Positions 44,120 to 53,958 are shown, counted from the first letter of the stretch. The stretch: 64,000 nucleotides of DNA from Gracilibacillus orientalis (GCF_900114645.1 NZ_FOTR01000001.1:710497-774496); one strand, 5' to 3'. Program-made: numbers and translations. The notes: generated from the sequence alone by a model not told the origin.

Positions 44120-46384
44120 TTAAATTTCAATCACATAAGATTCTGTTCCTTTATCTAAATGCACCGTCTTATAACCTACAATTTCAACCGTGCACTCACC
44201 TTCTATACCAGAAAGCTCGACATGAAACTGATTACTCTGACGCTTGACATGTACACTGCCAACTTCTACACCATGTTGGTTATATAATGTTCGTGTTGCA
44301 CTAGCCCCATCTGCTATCTCGTAAACTTTCAATCTAATATCCTGGTTATAGTTATAAACCGGGGACTCCTCATTAAAGCCGATTGGTAAGATCGTATTTT
44401 CTCTTACAAACAGTGGCAGGCTGAAGTAGTCATATGGTTGTTTGATCCATGTACTACCTTCAACAACTTCCCCTGTTAAAAGATGTGTCCATCTTCCCTT
44501 AGGTAAGTAGAAAGAGCCAATCCCTTCCTCATTAAAAATCGGTGCAACAAGAATCGAATCGCCCAACATATACTGTCTGTCTAACGTCTCACATAATGGA
44601 TCATTATGAAAGTCCAACACCATCGAACGCATAACCGGAACACCTGTCTTGCTGTTTTCGACAGCTTGACCATACAGATATGGCATTAAACTGTTTTTCA
44701 GTTTGGTAAAATAACGTGCAACATCCACAGCTTCCTCATCAAAATTCCATGGTACACGATAGGAAGAACTTCCGTGAAAACGACTGTGGCTTGATAATAA
44801 ACCAAAAGCCGTCCAACGTTTGAAGACATCTGGTGTTGCAGTATTCTCAAAGCCACCAATATCATGGCTCCAGTAACCAAATCCACATGATGTTAAGGAC
44901 AAACCGCCACGAAGACTTTCCGCCATTGCGTCATAGGTTGAATCACAGTCACCGCCCCAGTGGACAGGGAATTTCTGACCGCCTGTTGTTGCTGAACGTG
45001 CGAAGACAACTGCTTCTTGTTCACCCTTTTCTTCCTTTAAGAGATCGAATACGACTTCATTGAATATATAGGAATAATAGTTGTGCATCTTCTGTGGATC
45101 TGATCCGTCATGATAAACAACATCTGTCGGAATGCGCTCACCAAAGTCGGTTTTAAAGGAATCCACACCCATATCTAGTAACGCTTTTAATTTCTCTTGA
45201 TACCATTTGCATGCCTCAGGATTGGTGAAATCGACAATCCCCATTCCGGCCTGCCATAGATCCCACTGCCATACATCTCCATTTGGCTTTTTTATTAAGT
45301 AGCCTTTTTCCATTCCTTCATCAAAAAGGACTGACTTTTGCGCAATATATGGATTAATCCAAACGCAAATCTTTAAGCCTTTATCTTTCAAACGTTTTAA
45401 CATACCTTCTGGATCTGGGAAGTTACGGCGATCCCAAATAAAATTGCTCCATTCAAATTCCTTCATCCAGAAACAATCAAAATGGAAGACACTTAACGGG
45501 ATACCACGGTCTGCCATGCCATCGACAAAATGGTTGACTGTCTCTTCATTATAATCTGTTGTGAACGATGTCGATAACCATAAACCAAATGACCATGCAG
45601 GCGGTAGTGCGGGCTTCCCTGTTAATTCAGTATAACGGCTTACTACATCTTTGGGTGTCGGACCATTGATAAAGTAATAATCTAAATATTCGCCCTCTAC
45701 ACTAAATTGGGAACGTGCTACCGTTTCAGAACCTAATTCAAAACTTACTTCTTCCGGATGATTTACGAAAATACCATAACCTTTACTGCTTAAATAAAAA
45801 GGAATATTTTTATAAGATTGTTCCGAGCTTGTACCACCATCTTTATTCCAAACATCGACGGTTTGCCCATTTTTTACAAATGGTGTAAAACGCTCTCCCA
45901 AACCATAGAGATGCTCTCCTACGCCAAGTCGTAATTGCCCACGCATATATGTTGTATCTTCTGGAGCCTCGATCCAGGATAAACCTTTTCCATCTGCATC
46001 GGTTAAACGTCCATTTTCATTATCAAATGCTAATGAAAAGTCTTGTTTTGAAATAGATAACGATAAAGTCCCACTTTGGAATGTTACTTTCTCTTCATGG
46101 TCTGTTACTTCAACTGCTTTCGCTTGTTCGATCACATCAAAATTTGGATACTTTGTTTTGCCGCCTTTAAAATGCCATGTTTGGACACGGATCACATCTT
46201 CGAGAGGTGAAGAAATGTTAATCGTTAGTATCGGTCCATCTAGTGTATCCCCGCGATGATTAAGATATTTACAAGGTGCATACAAAGTGAGCGTACCATC
46301 TTGCTCTTCTACTTCATGAACTATTCTCGGAAAGTGTATTTGATAACCTTCTCGCACGAGCCAATTGCCATTTGTGAATTTCAT
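44120..46384 (-). CDS. GH31 alpha-xylosidase / alpha-glucosidase (YicI-like)
   Basis: A 754-aa enzyme without a signal peptide. It has an N-terminal beta-sandwich, a GH31 barrel with the nucleophile in DSFKTDFGERIP (about D411) and the acid/base in WGGDCDSTYDAM (about 476), and C-terminal sandwiches. Length, KTDFGERIP and GGKTKYPNF match the YicI/XylS subgroup of alpha-xylosidases. It cleaves terminal alpha-linked xylose or glucose from imported oligosaccharides. It follows the MalG-type permease by 24 bases and is the last gene of that operon. Xyloglucan fragments such as isoprimeverose are a reasonable guess. Confidence 0.9.
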   Translation of the reverse strand: MKFTNGNWLVREGYQIHFPRIVHEVEEQDGTLTLYAPCKYLNHRGDTLDGPILTINISSPLEDVIRVQTWHFKGGKTKYPNFDVIEQAKAVEVTDHEEKVTFQSGTLSLSISKQDFSLAFDNENGRLTDADGKGLSWIEAPEDTTYMRGQLRLGVGEHLYGLGERFTPFVKNGQTVDVWNKDGGTSSEQSYKNIPFYLSSKGYGIFVNHPEEVSFELGSETVARSQFSVEGEYLDYYFINGPTPKDVVSRYTELTGKPALPPAWSFGLWLSTSFTTDYNEETVNHFVDGMADRGIPLSVFHFDCFWMKEFEWSNFIWDRRNFPDPEGMLKRLKDKGLKICVWINPYIAQKSVLFDEGMEKGYLIKKPNGDVWQWDLWQAGMGIVDFTNPEACKWYQEKLKALLDMGVDSFKTDFGERIPTDVVYHDGSDPQKMHNYYSYIFNEVVFDLLKEEKGEQEAVVFARSATTGGQKFPVHWGGDCDSTYDAMAESLRGGLSLTSCGFGYWSHDIGGFENTATPDVFKRWTAFGLLSSHSRFHGSSSYRVPWNFDEEAVDVARYFTKLKNSLMPYLYGQAVENSKTGVPVMRSMVLDFHNDPLCETLDRQYMLGDSILVAPIFNEEGIGSFYLPKGRWTHLLTGEVVEGSTWIKQPYDYFSLPLFVRENTILPIGFNEESPVYNYNQDIRLKVYEIADGASATRTLYNQHGVEVGSVHVKRQSNQFHVELSGIEGECTVEIVGYKTVHLDKGTESYVIEI

Positions 46385-46408
46385 TTTTCCATCTCCTTTA
46401 TCTTTATT

Positions 46409-47233
46409 TTATTTAACTGCTCCATCTGAGATTCCGTTGATAATATATTTCTGCAGAATCACATACAAAATAATGATTGGAATGATCGCTAACACTAATG
46501 CCGCTAAGGCTAAATGCCATTGCGTTGAATATTCGCCAAAAAAGTAAAAAGTCTTTAATGGAATAGTGTACATTCCTTCCTTATTGATGACGATTGATGG
46601 TAATAGGTAATCGTTCCAAAACCAGATGGCATTTAAAACAATGACAGTTACAGTAGTCGGCTTCAACATTGGTAGAATAATATACCAATAGACTTGCAGA
46701 CGATTACAACCATCGATAATTGCAGCTTCATCCAGTGCTCTCGGGATACCTTTCATAGCACCTACATATAGAAACACCGCCATACTGGAACCCAATCCTA
46801 AATACATGATAGCTATTCCTGTTCGATTTAACATATCGACTGCACCAAACAAGGAAACTAAAGGAATCATAATTGATTGAAACGGTATGAGCATACAAAT
46901 CGCAAACAAAAAGTATATGCCTGAACTCGTTTTACTTGGATTCCTGGATAGTGCATAGCCAGCCATAGAAGTAAACATGACGATAATCAAAATACTTCCT
47001 CCGGTTACCAGAAAAGAGTTCATAAAACTTTGGATAAAATCCAACTCCATAAATGCGGTTGGATAATTTTCAAGTGTTGGTATCTGCGGCAATCCTAATG
47101 TACTATTAAAAATATCTGCTTTGGTTTTAAAAGAATTGACAATTACTAAATAGAAAGGATATATCCATATTAAAGAGACGATCAAACCAATTAGGATCAT
47201 ACTATATTTGTGTATACGTATTTTATTCTTCAT
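46409..47233 (-). CDS. Third ABC importer, MalG-type permease
   Basis: A 274-aa permease with about six helices and EAA loop LDEAAIIDGCNRLQVYW. It overlaps the MalF-type gene by four bases. It is paired with the GH31 enzyme, so an alpha-glycoside is the likely cargo. Confidence 0.87.
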   Translation of the reverse strand: MKNKIRIHKYSMILIGLIVSLIWIYPFYLVIVNSFKTKADIFNSTLGLPQIPTLENYPTAFMELDFIQSFMNSFLVTGGSILIIVMFTSMAGYALSRNPSKTSSGIYFLFAICMLIPFQSIMIPLVSLFGAVDMLNRTGIAIMYLGLGSSMAVFLYVGAMKGIPRALDEAAIIDGCNRLQVYWYIILPMLKPTTVTVIVLNAIWFWNDYLLPSIVINKEGMYTIPLKTFYFFGEYSTQWHLALAALVLAIIPIIILYVILQKYIINGISDGAVK

Positions 47234-48093
47234 AGTTCTGTCTCCCTCTTTCTAGTAATGTATAGCTGTAGAACCGAAATAAATGTAATAATAATAAGAA
47301 ATAGAATCGCCTTTGCTTGTGCATATCCCATCTCTTGCACTTTAAATGCTGTATTATAGATGTTCATCGTAACCATTTCCGTAGAGCCAAATGGTCCACC
47401 AGATGTCAATGCCATGTTCTGGTCATATACTTTAAATGCGTTCGATAAAGTTAAAAATAAACTGATTGTAAAGGCAGGTGCTATCATCGGGAACTTAACT
47501 TTCCAAAAACTTTGCCAAATATTAGCTCCATCAATCGTTGCTGCTTCCATCAGTTCTTTCGGCACATTATTGAGGAAGGATACATAAATCACCATAATAT
47601 AACCGCTCATTTGCCATACAAAGAGAATAACAAGTCCCCAGAAGCCAGTCTCCGTATCAGATAACCACCCACGGAAAATATCCAATCCTGTCAAATCTGC
47701 TATACCGGTAAATGCTTTTAGAAAAATAAACTGCCAAATAAAACCTAAAATAATCCCACCAATTAAATTCGGCATAAAGTAAACTGTCCGAAACAATGTA
47801 CTTATTCTTCCTAGTTTCTGCGTAACTAACATCGCTAATGACAGACCAATTACATTAATCCCAATAACAGATGCAATAGAGAATCCAGCGGTAAACCATA
47901 AGCTGTAAACAAATTGATCATCGCTAAATAGGTTCTTATAATTATCCAAACCAACAAATGCACTCACTTCAAACCCATTATATTGAGTAAATGAATAGTA
48001 AATACCTTGGCCAAAAGGTATGATTAAAACCAGTAATAAAGCCAGTAATGTCGGAAACAAAAATAACCAATACGTGCGCTTGCTAAAATTCAC
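47230..48093 (-). CDS. Third ABC importer, MalF-type permease
   Basis: A 287-aa permease beginning MNFSKRTYWLFLFPTLLALL. The EAA loop reads LMEAATIDGANIWQSFW. The start is ATG 48093 with AAAGGATG upstream. It is separated from the lipoprotein gene by a 9-bp stem-loop. Confidence 0.87.
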   Translation of the reverse strand: MNFSKRTYWLFLFPTLLALLLVLIIPFGQGIYYSFTQYNGFEVSAFVGLDNYKNLFSDDQFVYSLWFTAGFSIASVIGINVIGLSLAMLVTQKLGRISTLFRTVYFMPNLIGGIILGFIWQFIFLKAFTGIADLTGLDIFRGWLSDTETGFWGLVILFVWQMSGYIMVIYVSFLNNVPKELMEAATIDGANIWQSFWKVKFPMIAPAFTISLFLTLSNAFKVYDQNMALTSGGPFGSTEMVTMNIYNTAFKVQEMGYAQAKAILFLIIITFISVLQLYITRKRETEL

Positions 48094-48117
48094 TTACTCC
48101 ACATCCTTTCCAAGTTC

Positions 48118-48147
48118 AGAGTGGAGCCATTGCGGTAACTCCACTCT
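48118..48147 (-). other. Intercistronic stem-loop between SBP and permease genes
   Basis: AGAGTGGAG (48118-48126) pairs perfectly with CTCCACTCT (48139-48147). It is the third hairpin at this operon position in the window. Confidence 0.65.
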
Positions 48148-48156
48148 TCACATGAT

Positions 48157-49452
48157 TTAGCGCATTTCTTTAAATTTCTCCGCTGCTACTTTTTCAAATT
48201 CTTCCCATGTAATTTTTTCACCTAGATATTTCTGGAATTCAGGAAATAAGGCTGTTGAGAAAAACCCATCAGGATATTGGTTGTGCGCCCATACTCTTCC
48301 TTTATCATCTAGTAACATTTCATATACTTCTTTAGATACCGGATCTGTAATAGATTCTATATCATAGCCTTCATGTGCAGGAACATATTTAAAATCAGTG
48401 ACAATGAGTTCTTTTCCTTTTTCAGATGTATACATCCAATCAATGAATTTCTTGGATTCTTCTACTACTTCATCATCTTTCTCTTTATTAATTCCCCAGA
48501 ACCATGATGGCCCCGCACTAATGTAGCCTTCATCATCAGAATCTGTGAACAATGGTAAAATACCAAGCTTTTCCTGTGTGAATGTTTCATCAATACTATT
48601 TAATGACGGAACAATCCAGTTACCTTGATGAATGATAGCTGTACGATCATTCGCAAACAATTCTTCTACCGATGTACCATAGTCTAAAGAAAGAATCGGC
48701 TGATAATTATATTGATTAATTAAATCTGTATACTCTTTCATACGCTCGCCATACTCAAATTGTAATTCGTCTGCCTCATATGCAACATTCACATCATTAT
48801 CGAATTCTGGTGCAGTAAAGTGATTAGAAAATTGACTAACTACCCAATCTTCCATTGCACTAAAGGCAAACACTGAATCAATACCTAATTCTTCTTTTTG
48901 AGAGTCGATTGTTTCTACCGCTTCAACAAATTTGTCATAACTATCAATTGTACTCGGATCGACCCCAGCTCTTTCAAAAATATCCTTATTAATCATCCAG
49001 CCAAACCCTTCAATGTTTAAAGGAATACCGTATGGAGTTCCATCAAGGGTAGCACCTTGTAATGTACCGTCAATTGCCGTTTTCGCACTTTCCATATCAG
49101 AAACATCCAATAAGTATTCACTATATTTTTCTGTATCAGATAGACCACCTAGTAAGAAGATAGAAGGTTCATCTCCAGATGAGAATTTAGCCTGTAATGC
49201 AGAAGAAGCATCCTGTCCTCCACCTACCGTTGTGACATTAATATTGACATGCTCATTCTCACTTTCATAATCCTCTATCAGTGAATCTAATTGATCTGTT
49301 GTTTCTACTTTAATATTAAATAATTCAACAGTTACTTCATCTTCCCCTTGTTCATTATCTGACGAACTATCATCACTTTCATCAGAACAAGCAGCTAACA
49401 CCATCATCGTTACTAATGCTATAACACCAATCCATAATTTTTTGATATTCAT
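48157..49452 (-). CDS. Third ABC importer, substrate-binding lipoprotein
   Basis: The start was set at ATG 49452 (MNIKKLWIG) with AGGAGG upstream; the 28 residues before it have no ribosome site. The 431-aa lipoprotein shows lipobox VLAACSDES, an acidic Ser/Asp linker, and the family 1 fold (VELFNIKVETTDQLDSLI, AIIHQGNWIVPSLN). It brings an alpha-glycoside to the permeases downstream. LacI operators precede the gene. Confidence 0.88.
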   Translation of the reverse strand: MNIKKLWIGVIALVTMMVLAACSDESDDSSSDNEQGEDEVTVELFNIKVETTDQLDSLIEDYESENEHVNINVTTVGGGQDASSALQAKFSSGDEPSIFLLGGLSDTEKYSEYLLDVSDMESAKTAIDGTLQGATLDGTPYGIPLNIEGFGWMINKDIFERAGVDPSTIDSYDKFVEAVETIDSQKEELGIDSVFAFSAMEDWVVSQFSNHFTAPEFDNDVNVAYEADELQFEYGERMKEYTDLINQYNYQPILSLDYGTSVEELFANDRTAIIHQGNWIVPSLNSIDETFTQEKLGILPLFTDSDDEGYISAGPSWFWGINKEKDDEVVEESKKFIDWMYTSEKGKELIVTDFKYVPAHEGYDIESITDPVSKEVYEMLLDDKGRVWAHNQYPDGFFSTALFPEFQKYLGEKITWEEFEKVAAEKFKEMR

Positions 49453-49601
49453 TATTATCCTCCTCAAGATATCTTTCTTTGATAACCCTTTCATTTTTGA
49501 CGCATTTTGCTGTGAGCCTCGAATAACTTCTGTCATATCATCGTTTAAAAAAGCTACGTATGCCCTTTCATTATGTTATAAAGCAAACCACCTCTGTTAT
49601 C

Positions 49602-49617
49602 TGATGTACGTACATCA
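49602..49617. promoter_or_regulatory. LacI-family operator, distal copy
   Basis: Perfect 16-bp palindrome TGATGTACGTACATCA, in the leader of the third ABC operon. Confidence 0.8.
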
Positions 49618-49667
49618 TCCAAGCTAAAAAATAATAATAAATACCGCTGAGTTTATTGGATAAATGT

Positions 49668-49683
49668 TGATGTACGTACATCA
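49668..49683. promoter_or_regulatory. LacI-family operator, middle copy
   Basis: Identical 16-bp palindrome TGATGTACGTACATCA, 66 bp from the distal copy, about six helical turns, so both face the same side of the DNA. Confidence 0.8.
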
Positions 49684-49717
49684 TATTGAGCAAAAGTTAG
49701 TATCTTTTACTGATTAT

Positions 49718-49746
49718 ATCATAACCAATACCGTGATGTACGTCAA
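49718..49746 (-). promoter_or_regulatory. Sigma-A promoter of the third ABC operon
   Basis: On the minus strand TTGACG (49741-49746), a 17-base spacer and TATGAT (49718-49723). The -35 lies over the end of the LacI gene and within the third operator. Confidence 0.7.
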
Positions 49747-49749
49747 TCA
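49734..49749. promoter_or_regulatory. LacI-family operator, proximal degenerate copy
   Basis: TGATGTACGTCAATCA keeps one perfect half-site and overlaps both the -35 hexamer and the last codons of the LacI gene. 66 bp from the middle copy. Confidence 0.7.
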
Positions 49750-50801
49750 CTTTTTGTATTTTTTAAATAATATTTAGCATTCGCTCTTGTTACAATTTCT
49801 AATTTTACGATGTGATTATCTAACTCCGTTACATTCTCATCAAGAAAATATTTAGTCAATTTTTTTAGCGTGATAGCTGCTTGCGCCATAGGATCCTGAC
49901 AAATGGTTGCAGTGATAACTCCTTTATTTATCGCATTATAAATCGTTTGGTTAATATCGTGCCCAATAATAATATGTGTTTTTTTTGAGAAGAACCAATA
50001 TTTTTGCAATTCATCGATAATACCTCCTGCCACATATACCGCTTCAGATTGATTAAACAATTCTTTATGGTCGTGTAACAATTCACCGACTTGTTCTTTT
50101 TGTATATAGGCACTTTTGTTATATTTCACAATCTGGACTTTATTTTCCATCCTTTTTTCTTTAAAAAAATCTAAAAAACCGTTTTCTTTTTGTTGCATTT
50201 GAAAGGTGTTTTCTTTTTCTCTGATTAATACCATATTGGAGAGATCTTTTTGAAACAAATAAATTAATTCTCCAGCAAGATATCCAGCATCGTAATAATC
50301 ACTACCAACATACGCAATACGTTGACTGTCAGGTACATCAGTGTTGATCGTAAAAACCGGAATATTTTTATCCATTGCCTTGTTAATAACCGATTCAGTT
50401 GGTTTAGCGTCATGAGGTGCTATCACAAAAGCCTGGTATTTGTCTTGCTCGATAAGTTCCTCCATATAGTCCAGTTGATCATTTTGCGGAATCGTATGTA
50501 TTCTATGCACATCCGTTTGAAAACCAAAATCTGCATATAGGGAAGCAGCTTCTTTTATTTCCATCTCCAATTCATTCCAAAAATAATCTGGAAAAACAGG
50601 TAAAATAAATGCAACACGTACAACTTTTTGGGTTGATAAAAATTTTGCAGCTCTATTTGGTTGATATCCAAGTTCTTTCGCTTTTTGCTTCACTATGTGA
50701 ATGTTCTTTTCACTTACTCCTTTGCGATTATTCAACACACGATCTACCGTGGCTGTTGAAATTCCTAATTCTTCTGCTATCATCTTTGCAGTTACCTTCA
50801 T
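49743..50801 (-). CDS. LacI-family regulator of the alpha-glycoside operon
   Basis: A 352-aa regulator. Helix-turn-helix AKMIAEELGISTATVDRVLN, hinge NRAAKFLSTQ, and a Peripla_BP_4-like sugar-binding domain (VAFILPVFPDYFWNELEMEI, VIAPHDAKPTE, FTINTDVPDSQRIAYVG) closer to the ribose/xylose-binding type than the two fructan regulators. It is located upstream of and co-oriented with the third ABC operon, whose promoter has three TGATGTACGTACATCA-type sites. Confidence 0.9.
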   Translation of the reverse strand: MKVTAKMIAEELGISTATVDRVLNNRKGVSEKNIHIVKQKAKELGYQPNRAAKFLSTQKVVRVAFILPVFPDYFWNELEMEIKEAASLYADFGFQTDVHRIHTIPQNDQLDYMEELIEQDKYQAFVIAPHDAKPTESVINKAMDKNIPVFTINTDVPDSQRIAYVGSDYYDAGYLAGELIYLFQKDLSNMVLIREKENTFQMQQKENGFLDFFKEKRMENKVQIVKYNKSAYIQKEQVGELLHDHKELFNQSEAVYVAGGIIDELQKYWFFSKKTHIIIGHDINQTIYNAINKGVITATICQDPMAQAAITLKKLTKYFLDENVTELDNHIVKLEIVTRANAKYYLKNTKSD

Positions 50802-50968
50802 ACACTTTCCTCCAAGTTATTTATTCTAATCGTACTTAATTATTTCATAACCTATGATGTTATTGTCAAATTTTTTAACTTTTTTTAATTAACAAATGAA
50901 CACGCTGTTGTATCCGCTTTCGAAACACAGACAAAACCAACAAAACAAAAATATATAAACATTATTTT

Positions 50969-50997
50969 TTGACTTTATTTTTATCTGTTAGTATACT
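50969..50997 (+). promoter_or_regulatory. Sigma-A promoter of the TRAP operon
   Basis: TTGACT (50969-50974), 17-base spacer, TATACT (50992-50997). It is divergent from the LacI gene. Confidence 0.8.
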
Positions 50998-51075
50998 TTA
51001 AATCGAATTATGTAGATTTAAAAATGTAAGGGATTTCCCATTAAACAACTGAGAAACTAAGTGCTTGGGGGTAAA

Positions 51076-52092
51076 ATGATGAAACGAACAATATTATGGG
51101 CACTGTTTAGTGTTTGTATCGTGCTAATTGTAACCGGATGCAATCAACAAACACATGCAGATGAGCGTGTCGTCTTGCGCTTTGCTTATGCAAGTAATGC
51201 GCAACCGGTGAAAGATGCTATGGCAAAGTTTGGCGAATTAGTAGAAGAAAAGACGAATGGACAAGTAAGTGTAACATATTTCCCTGACGGACAATTAGGT
51301 GGAGAACGCGAACTAATTGAATTAACACAAACAGGGGCAATAGATATGACAAAGGTAGGCGGATCTGCACTTGAAAGTTTTTCCGATAAGTATTCTGTCT
51401 TCGGTATCCCTTATCTTTTCGATGATATTGATCATTTTGTCCGTGTCATGGAAAATCAGGAAATAATGAAACCGATTTATCAATCTACTAAAGATTTAGG
51501 TTTTATCGGATTAACGTATTACAACTCTGGCCAGCGAAGTTTCTATTTAACGGATGGACCTGTTCAAACTCCAGAGGATATTGAAGGTAAAAAAATTCGT
51601 GTCATGGAAAGTGAAACCGCTATCCGAATGATCGAATTATTAGGTGGAACAGCGGTACCACTTGGAAGTGGAGAGGTGTTCACATCTATACAACAAGGCA
51701 TTATCGATGGTGCAGAGAACAATGAATTTGCTCTTGTTACAGCTGGTCATGGAGATGTGGCTTCCTATTATTCCTATGATGAACATACACGGGTTCCAGA
51801 CATTGTGATTATGAATGATAATTCTTTAGAACAACTGACCAAAGACCAACAACAAGCTATACAAGAAGCCGCTAAAGAATCGACTGAATACGAAAAAGAA
51901 GTTTGGAATGCCGCTGTGGAAGCAGAAAAAAATGAGGCAGTAGAAGAATATGATGTCGAGTTTAATGAAGTAGAGAAGGAGCCTTTTTTAGAAAAGGTGC
52001 AGCCTATTCATGAAACGTTCAAACAAGATGAGGAATTAGGCAAGATTTATCAAGCAATTCGCGATGCAAGTAATAATTCCGAAGGAGAGTAA
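51076..52092 (+). CDS. dctP: TRAP transporter solute-binding protein DctP
   Basis: About 338 aa from ATG 51076 (MMKRTILWA), behind GGGGG; the GTG further upstream covers that ribosome site. Lipoprotein signal VLIVTGCNQQ. The DctP fold is shown by LRFAYASNAQPVKDAM, FPDGQLGGERELIELTQ, and the ligand-binding Arg in EGKKIRVMES. It binds an organic acid outside the cell. The pectate lyase nearby suggests a uronate, but this is a weak inference. Confidence 0.9.
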   Translation: MMKRTILWALFSVCIVLIVTGCNQQTHADERVVLRFAYASNAQPVKDAMAKFGELVEEKTNGQVSVTYFPDGQLGGERELIELTQTGAIDMTKVGGSALESFSDKYSVFGIPYLFDDIDHFVRVMENQEIMKPIYQSTKDLGFIGLTYYNSGQRSFYLTDGPVQTPEDIEGKKIRVMESETAIRMIELLGGTAVPLGSGEVFTSIQQGIIDGAENNEFALVTAGHGDVASYYSYDEHTRVPDIVIMNDNSLEQLTKDQQQAIQEAAKESTEYEKEVWNAAVEAEKNEAVEEYDVEFNEVEKEPFLEKVQPIHETFKQDEELGKIYQAIRDASNNSEGE

Positions 52093-52096
52093 GTGT

Positions 52097-52591
52097 ATGA
52101 ACAAAGCTTTTCGTAAATACCTTGACCGTACGATCGAAGTCATTACCTGTACTTTGCTATTGATTATGGTTATTGTCACGAGTTGGCAAGTAATCAGTCG
52201 ATATATATTAAATAATCCAAGCTCATTAACAGGCGAATTCCTTCGATTTGGTTTAATCTGGTTCTCTTTATTAGCAGGTGCCTATGTTGTTGGTAAAAAA
52301 GGACATATCGCCATCACTTTTCTTAGTAACCGAATAAAAAGTGAACAGATAAAACGGATGTTGGAAATTTTCGTGCAAATCAGTTTTGCCCTCTTTGCTG
52401 TCATTATGATCATGGGAGGTTTCAAGGCTGTATCACTGACGATGGTGCAAATTTCTCCATCACTTCATTTACCGATGGGATATGTGTATTTATCCCTTCC
52501 AGTTGCGGGAATATCCATCTTTTTATATTGTTTAATTAATTTAATCGACCTAATCGGTTCAAAACCAGTACATATACAAGAAAACTCTTAA
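52097..52591 (+). CDS. dctQ: TRAP transporter small permease DctQ
   Basis: 164 aa from ATG 52097 (MNKAFRKYL), chosen for GGAGAG seven bases upstream. Four membrane helices and the family pattern NNPSSLTGEFLRFGLIWFSL followed by GAYVVGKKGHIAI. It forms the permease with DctM. It follows dctP after four bases. Confidence 0.92.
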   Translation: MNKAFRKYLDRTIEVITCTLLLIMVIVTSWQVISRYILNNPSSLTGEFLRFGLIWFSLLAGAYVVGKKGHIAITFLSNRIKSEQIKRMLEIFVQISFALFAVIMIMGGFKAVSLTMVQISPSLHLPMGYVYLSLPVAGISIFLYCLINLIDLIGSKPVHIQENS

Positions 52592-52610
52592 AGAAGTAGG
52601 TGACTTTGAT

Positions 52611-53915
52611 ATGGTTGCAGAAGCTAGCATTTTGTTAGTTCTTGTTTTTGCTATATTACTAGCAGTCGGCATACCGATTGTGATATGTATCGCCGTAGCA
52701 TCATTGGCTACGGTTCTCTTGATGCTGCCATTGGATATTGCAGTGTTTACTGCCGGACAGAAAATGGTGTCAAGTCTGAATAGCTTTTCATTAATTGCGG
52801 TTCCTTTCTTTATTCTTTCAGGTATTATTATGAATAATGGTGGAATCGCTCATAAATTAGTAGATTTTGCAAAGCTAATAGTCGGTAGGGTTCCAGGATC
52901 TTTAGCCCATACTAATGTGGTTGGAAATGCATTGTTTGGTTCGATTTCCAGTTCTGCCATTGCAGCATCTACAGCGATTGGTGGGGTTATGGTACCACTA
53001 CAGGAAAAAGAAGGTTATGATCGAAAATTTGCAGCAGCTGTCAATATCGCTTCTGCCCCGTCAGGAATGGTAATACCGCCTAGTACGGCATTCATTATCT
53101 TTTCCTTAATTAGTGGAGGCACATCGATTGCCGCATTGTTTGTGGGTGGATACGTCATCGGCATATTGTGGGCCATAACGATTATGGCAGTTGCATTTGT
53201 TATTGCTAGAAAACGAAAGTATCCAATTGTAGAAAAATCTGAAACCGCCAACATAAATAAAAAGAAAATAGTCTTAGATGCAATCCCTAGTATTCTCTTA
53301 ATCTTTATTATTATCGGTGGAATTTTAACCGGTGTGTTCACAGCAATTGAAGCATCTGCTGTCTGTGTGGTTTATGCCTTATTTTTAGCACTGGTGTATT
53401 ATCGAACGTTAACTATCAAGCAATTACCTGCAGTTTTAATCAAATCTGTCGAAATGTCTGGTATGGTCATGTTACTTATCGCTGCATCTTCACTTATGTC
53501 GTTTGCGATGGCTTTCACTGGGATTCCTGATGCGCTTAGTCAATTTATTCTTGGTTTATCCACTAATCCATTGATTATCTTATTGCTGATTAATATCTTC
53601 TTGTTAATTATCGGTATGTTCATGGACATTGCGCCAGCGATTCTAATATTCACACCCATTTTCTTGCCGATTGCAGAGGGAATTGGGATAGACCCGGTCC
53701 ATTTTGGCATTTTCTTCATTTTAAACTTATGTGTCGGTACGATTACACCACCTGTCGGAACCGGTTTATTCGTCGGATCCATGGTAGGAAAAGAAAAGGT
53801 CGAAAATTTGATCAAACCATTAATGCCGTTCTATATCGCCATGTTTGTCCTATTGATGGTTGTTACCTATGTCCCAGAAATAAGTTTATTCCTTCCTAAC
53901 TTGTTAGGGTTATAA
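52611..53915 (+). CDS. dctM: TRAP transporter large permease DctM
   Basis: A 434-aa protein with about 12 helices. Family motifs: VPFFILSGIIMNNGGIA, GSISSSAIAASTAIGG, SAPSGMVIPPSTAFI, and CVGTITPPVGTGLFVG. It is the ion-coupled channel subunit. It starts 19 bases after dctQ and ends the operon before a strong terminator. Confidence 0.93.
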   Translation: MVAEASILLVLVFAILLAVGIPIVICIAVASLATVLLMLPLDIAVFTAGQKMVSSLNSFSLIAVPFFILSGIIMNNGGIAHKLVDFAKLIVGRVPGSLAHTNVVGNALFGSISSSAIAASTAIGGVMVPLQEKEGYDRKFAAAVNIASAPSGMVIPPSTAFIIFSLISGGTSIAALFVGGYVIGILWAITIMAVAFVIARKRKYPIVEKSETANINKKKIVLDAIPSILLIFIIIGGILTGVFTAIEASAVCVVYALFLALVYYRTLTIKQLPAVLIKSVEMSGMVMLLIAASSLMSFAMAFTGIPDALSQFILGLSTNPLIILLLINIFLLIIGMFMDIAPAILIFTPIFLPIAEGIGIDPVHFGIFFILNLCVGTITPPVGTGLFVGSMVGKEKVENLIKPLMPFYIAMFVLLMVVTYVPEISLFLPNLLGL

Positions 53916-53920
53916 TGCAG

Positions 53921-53958
53921 AAAAAAGGCTGACAGGATTTTTTCTGTCAGCCTTTTTT
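53921..53958 (+). terminator. Terminator of the TRAP operon
   Basis: AAAAAAGGCTGACAG (53921-53935) pairs perfectly with CTGTCAGCCTTTTTT (53944-53958). Confidence 0.95.
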
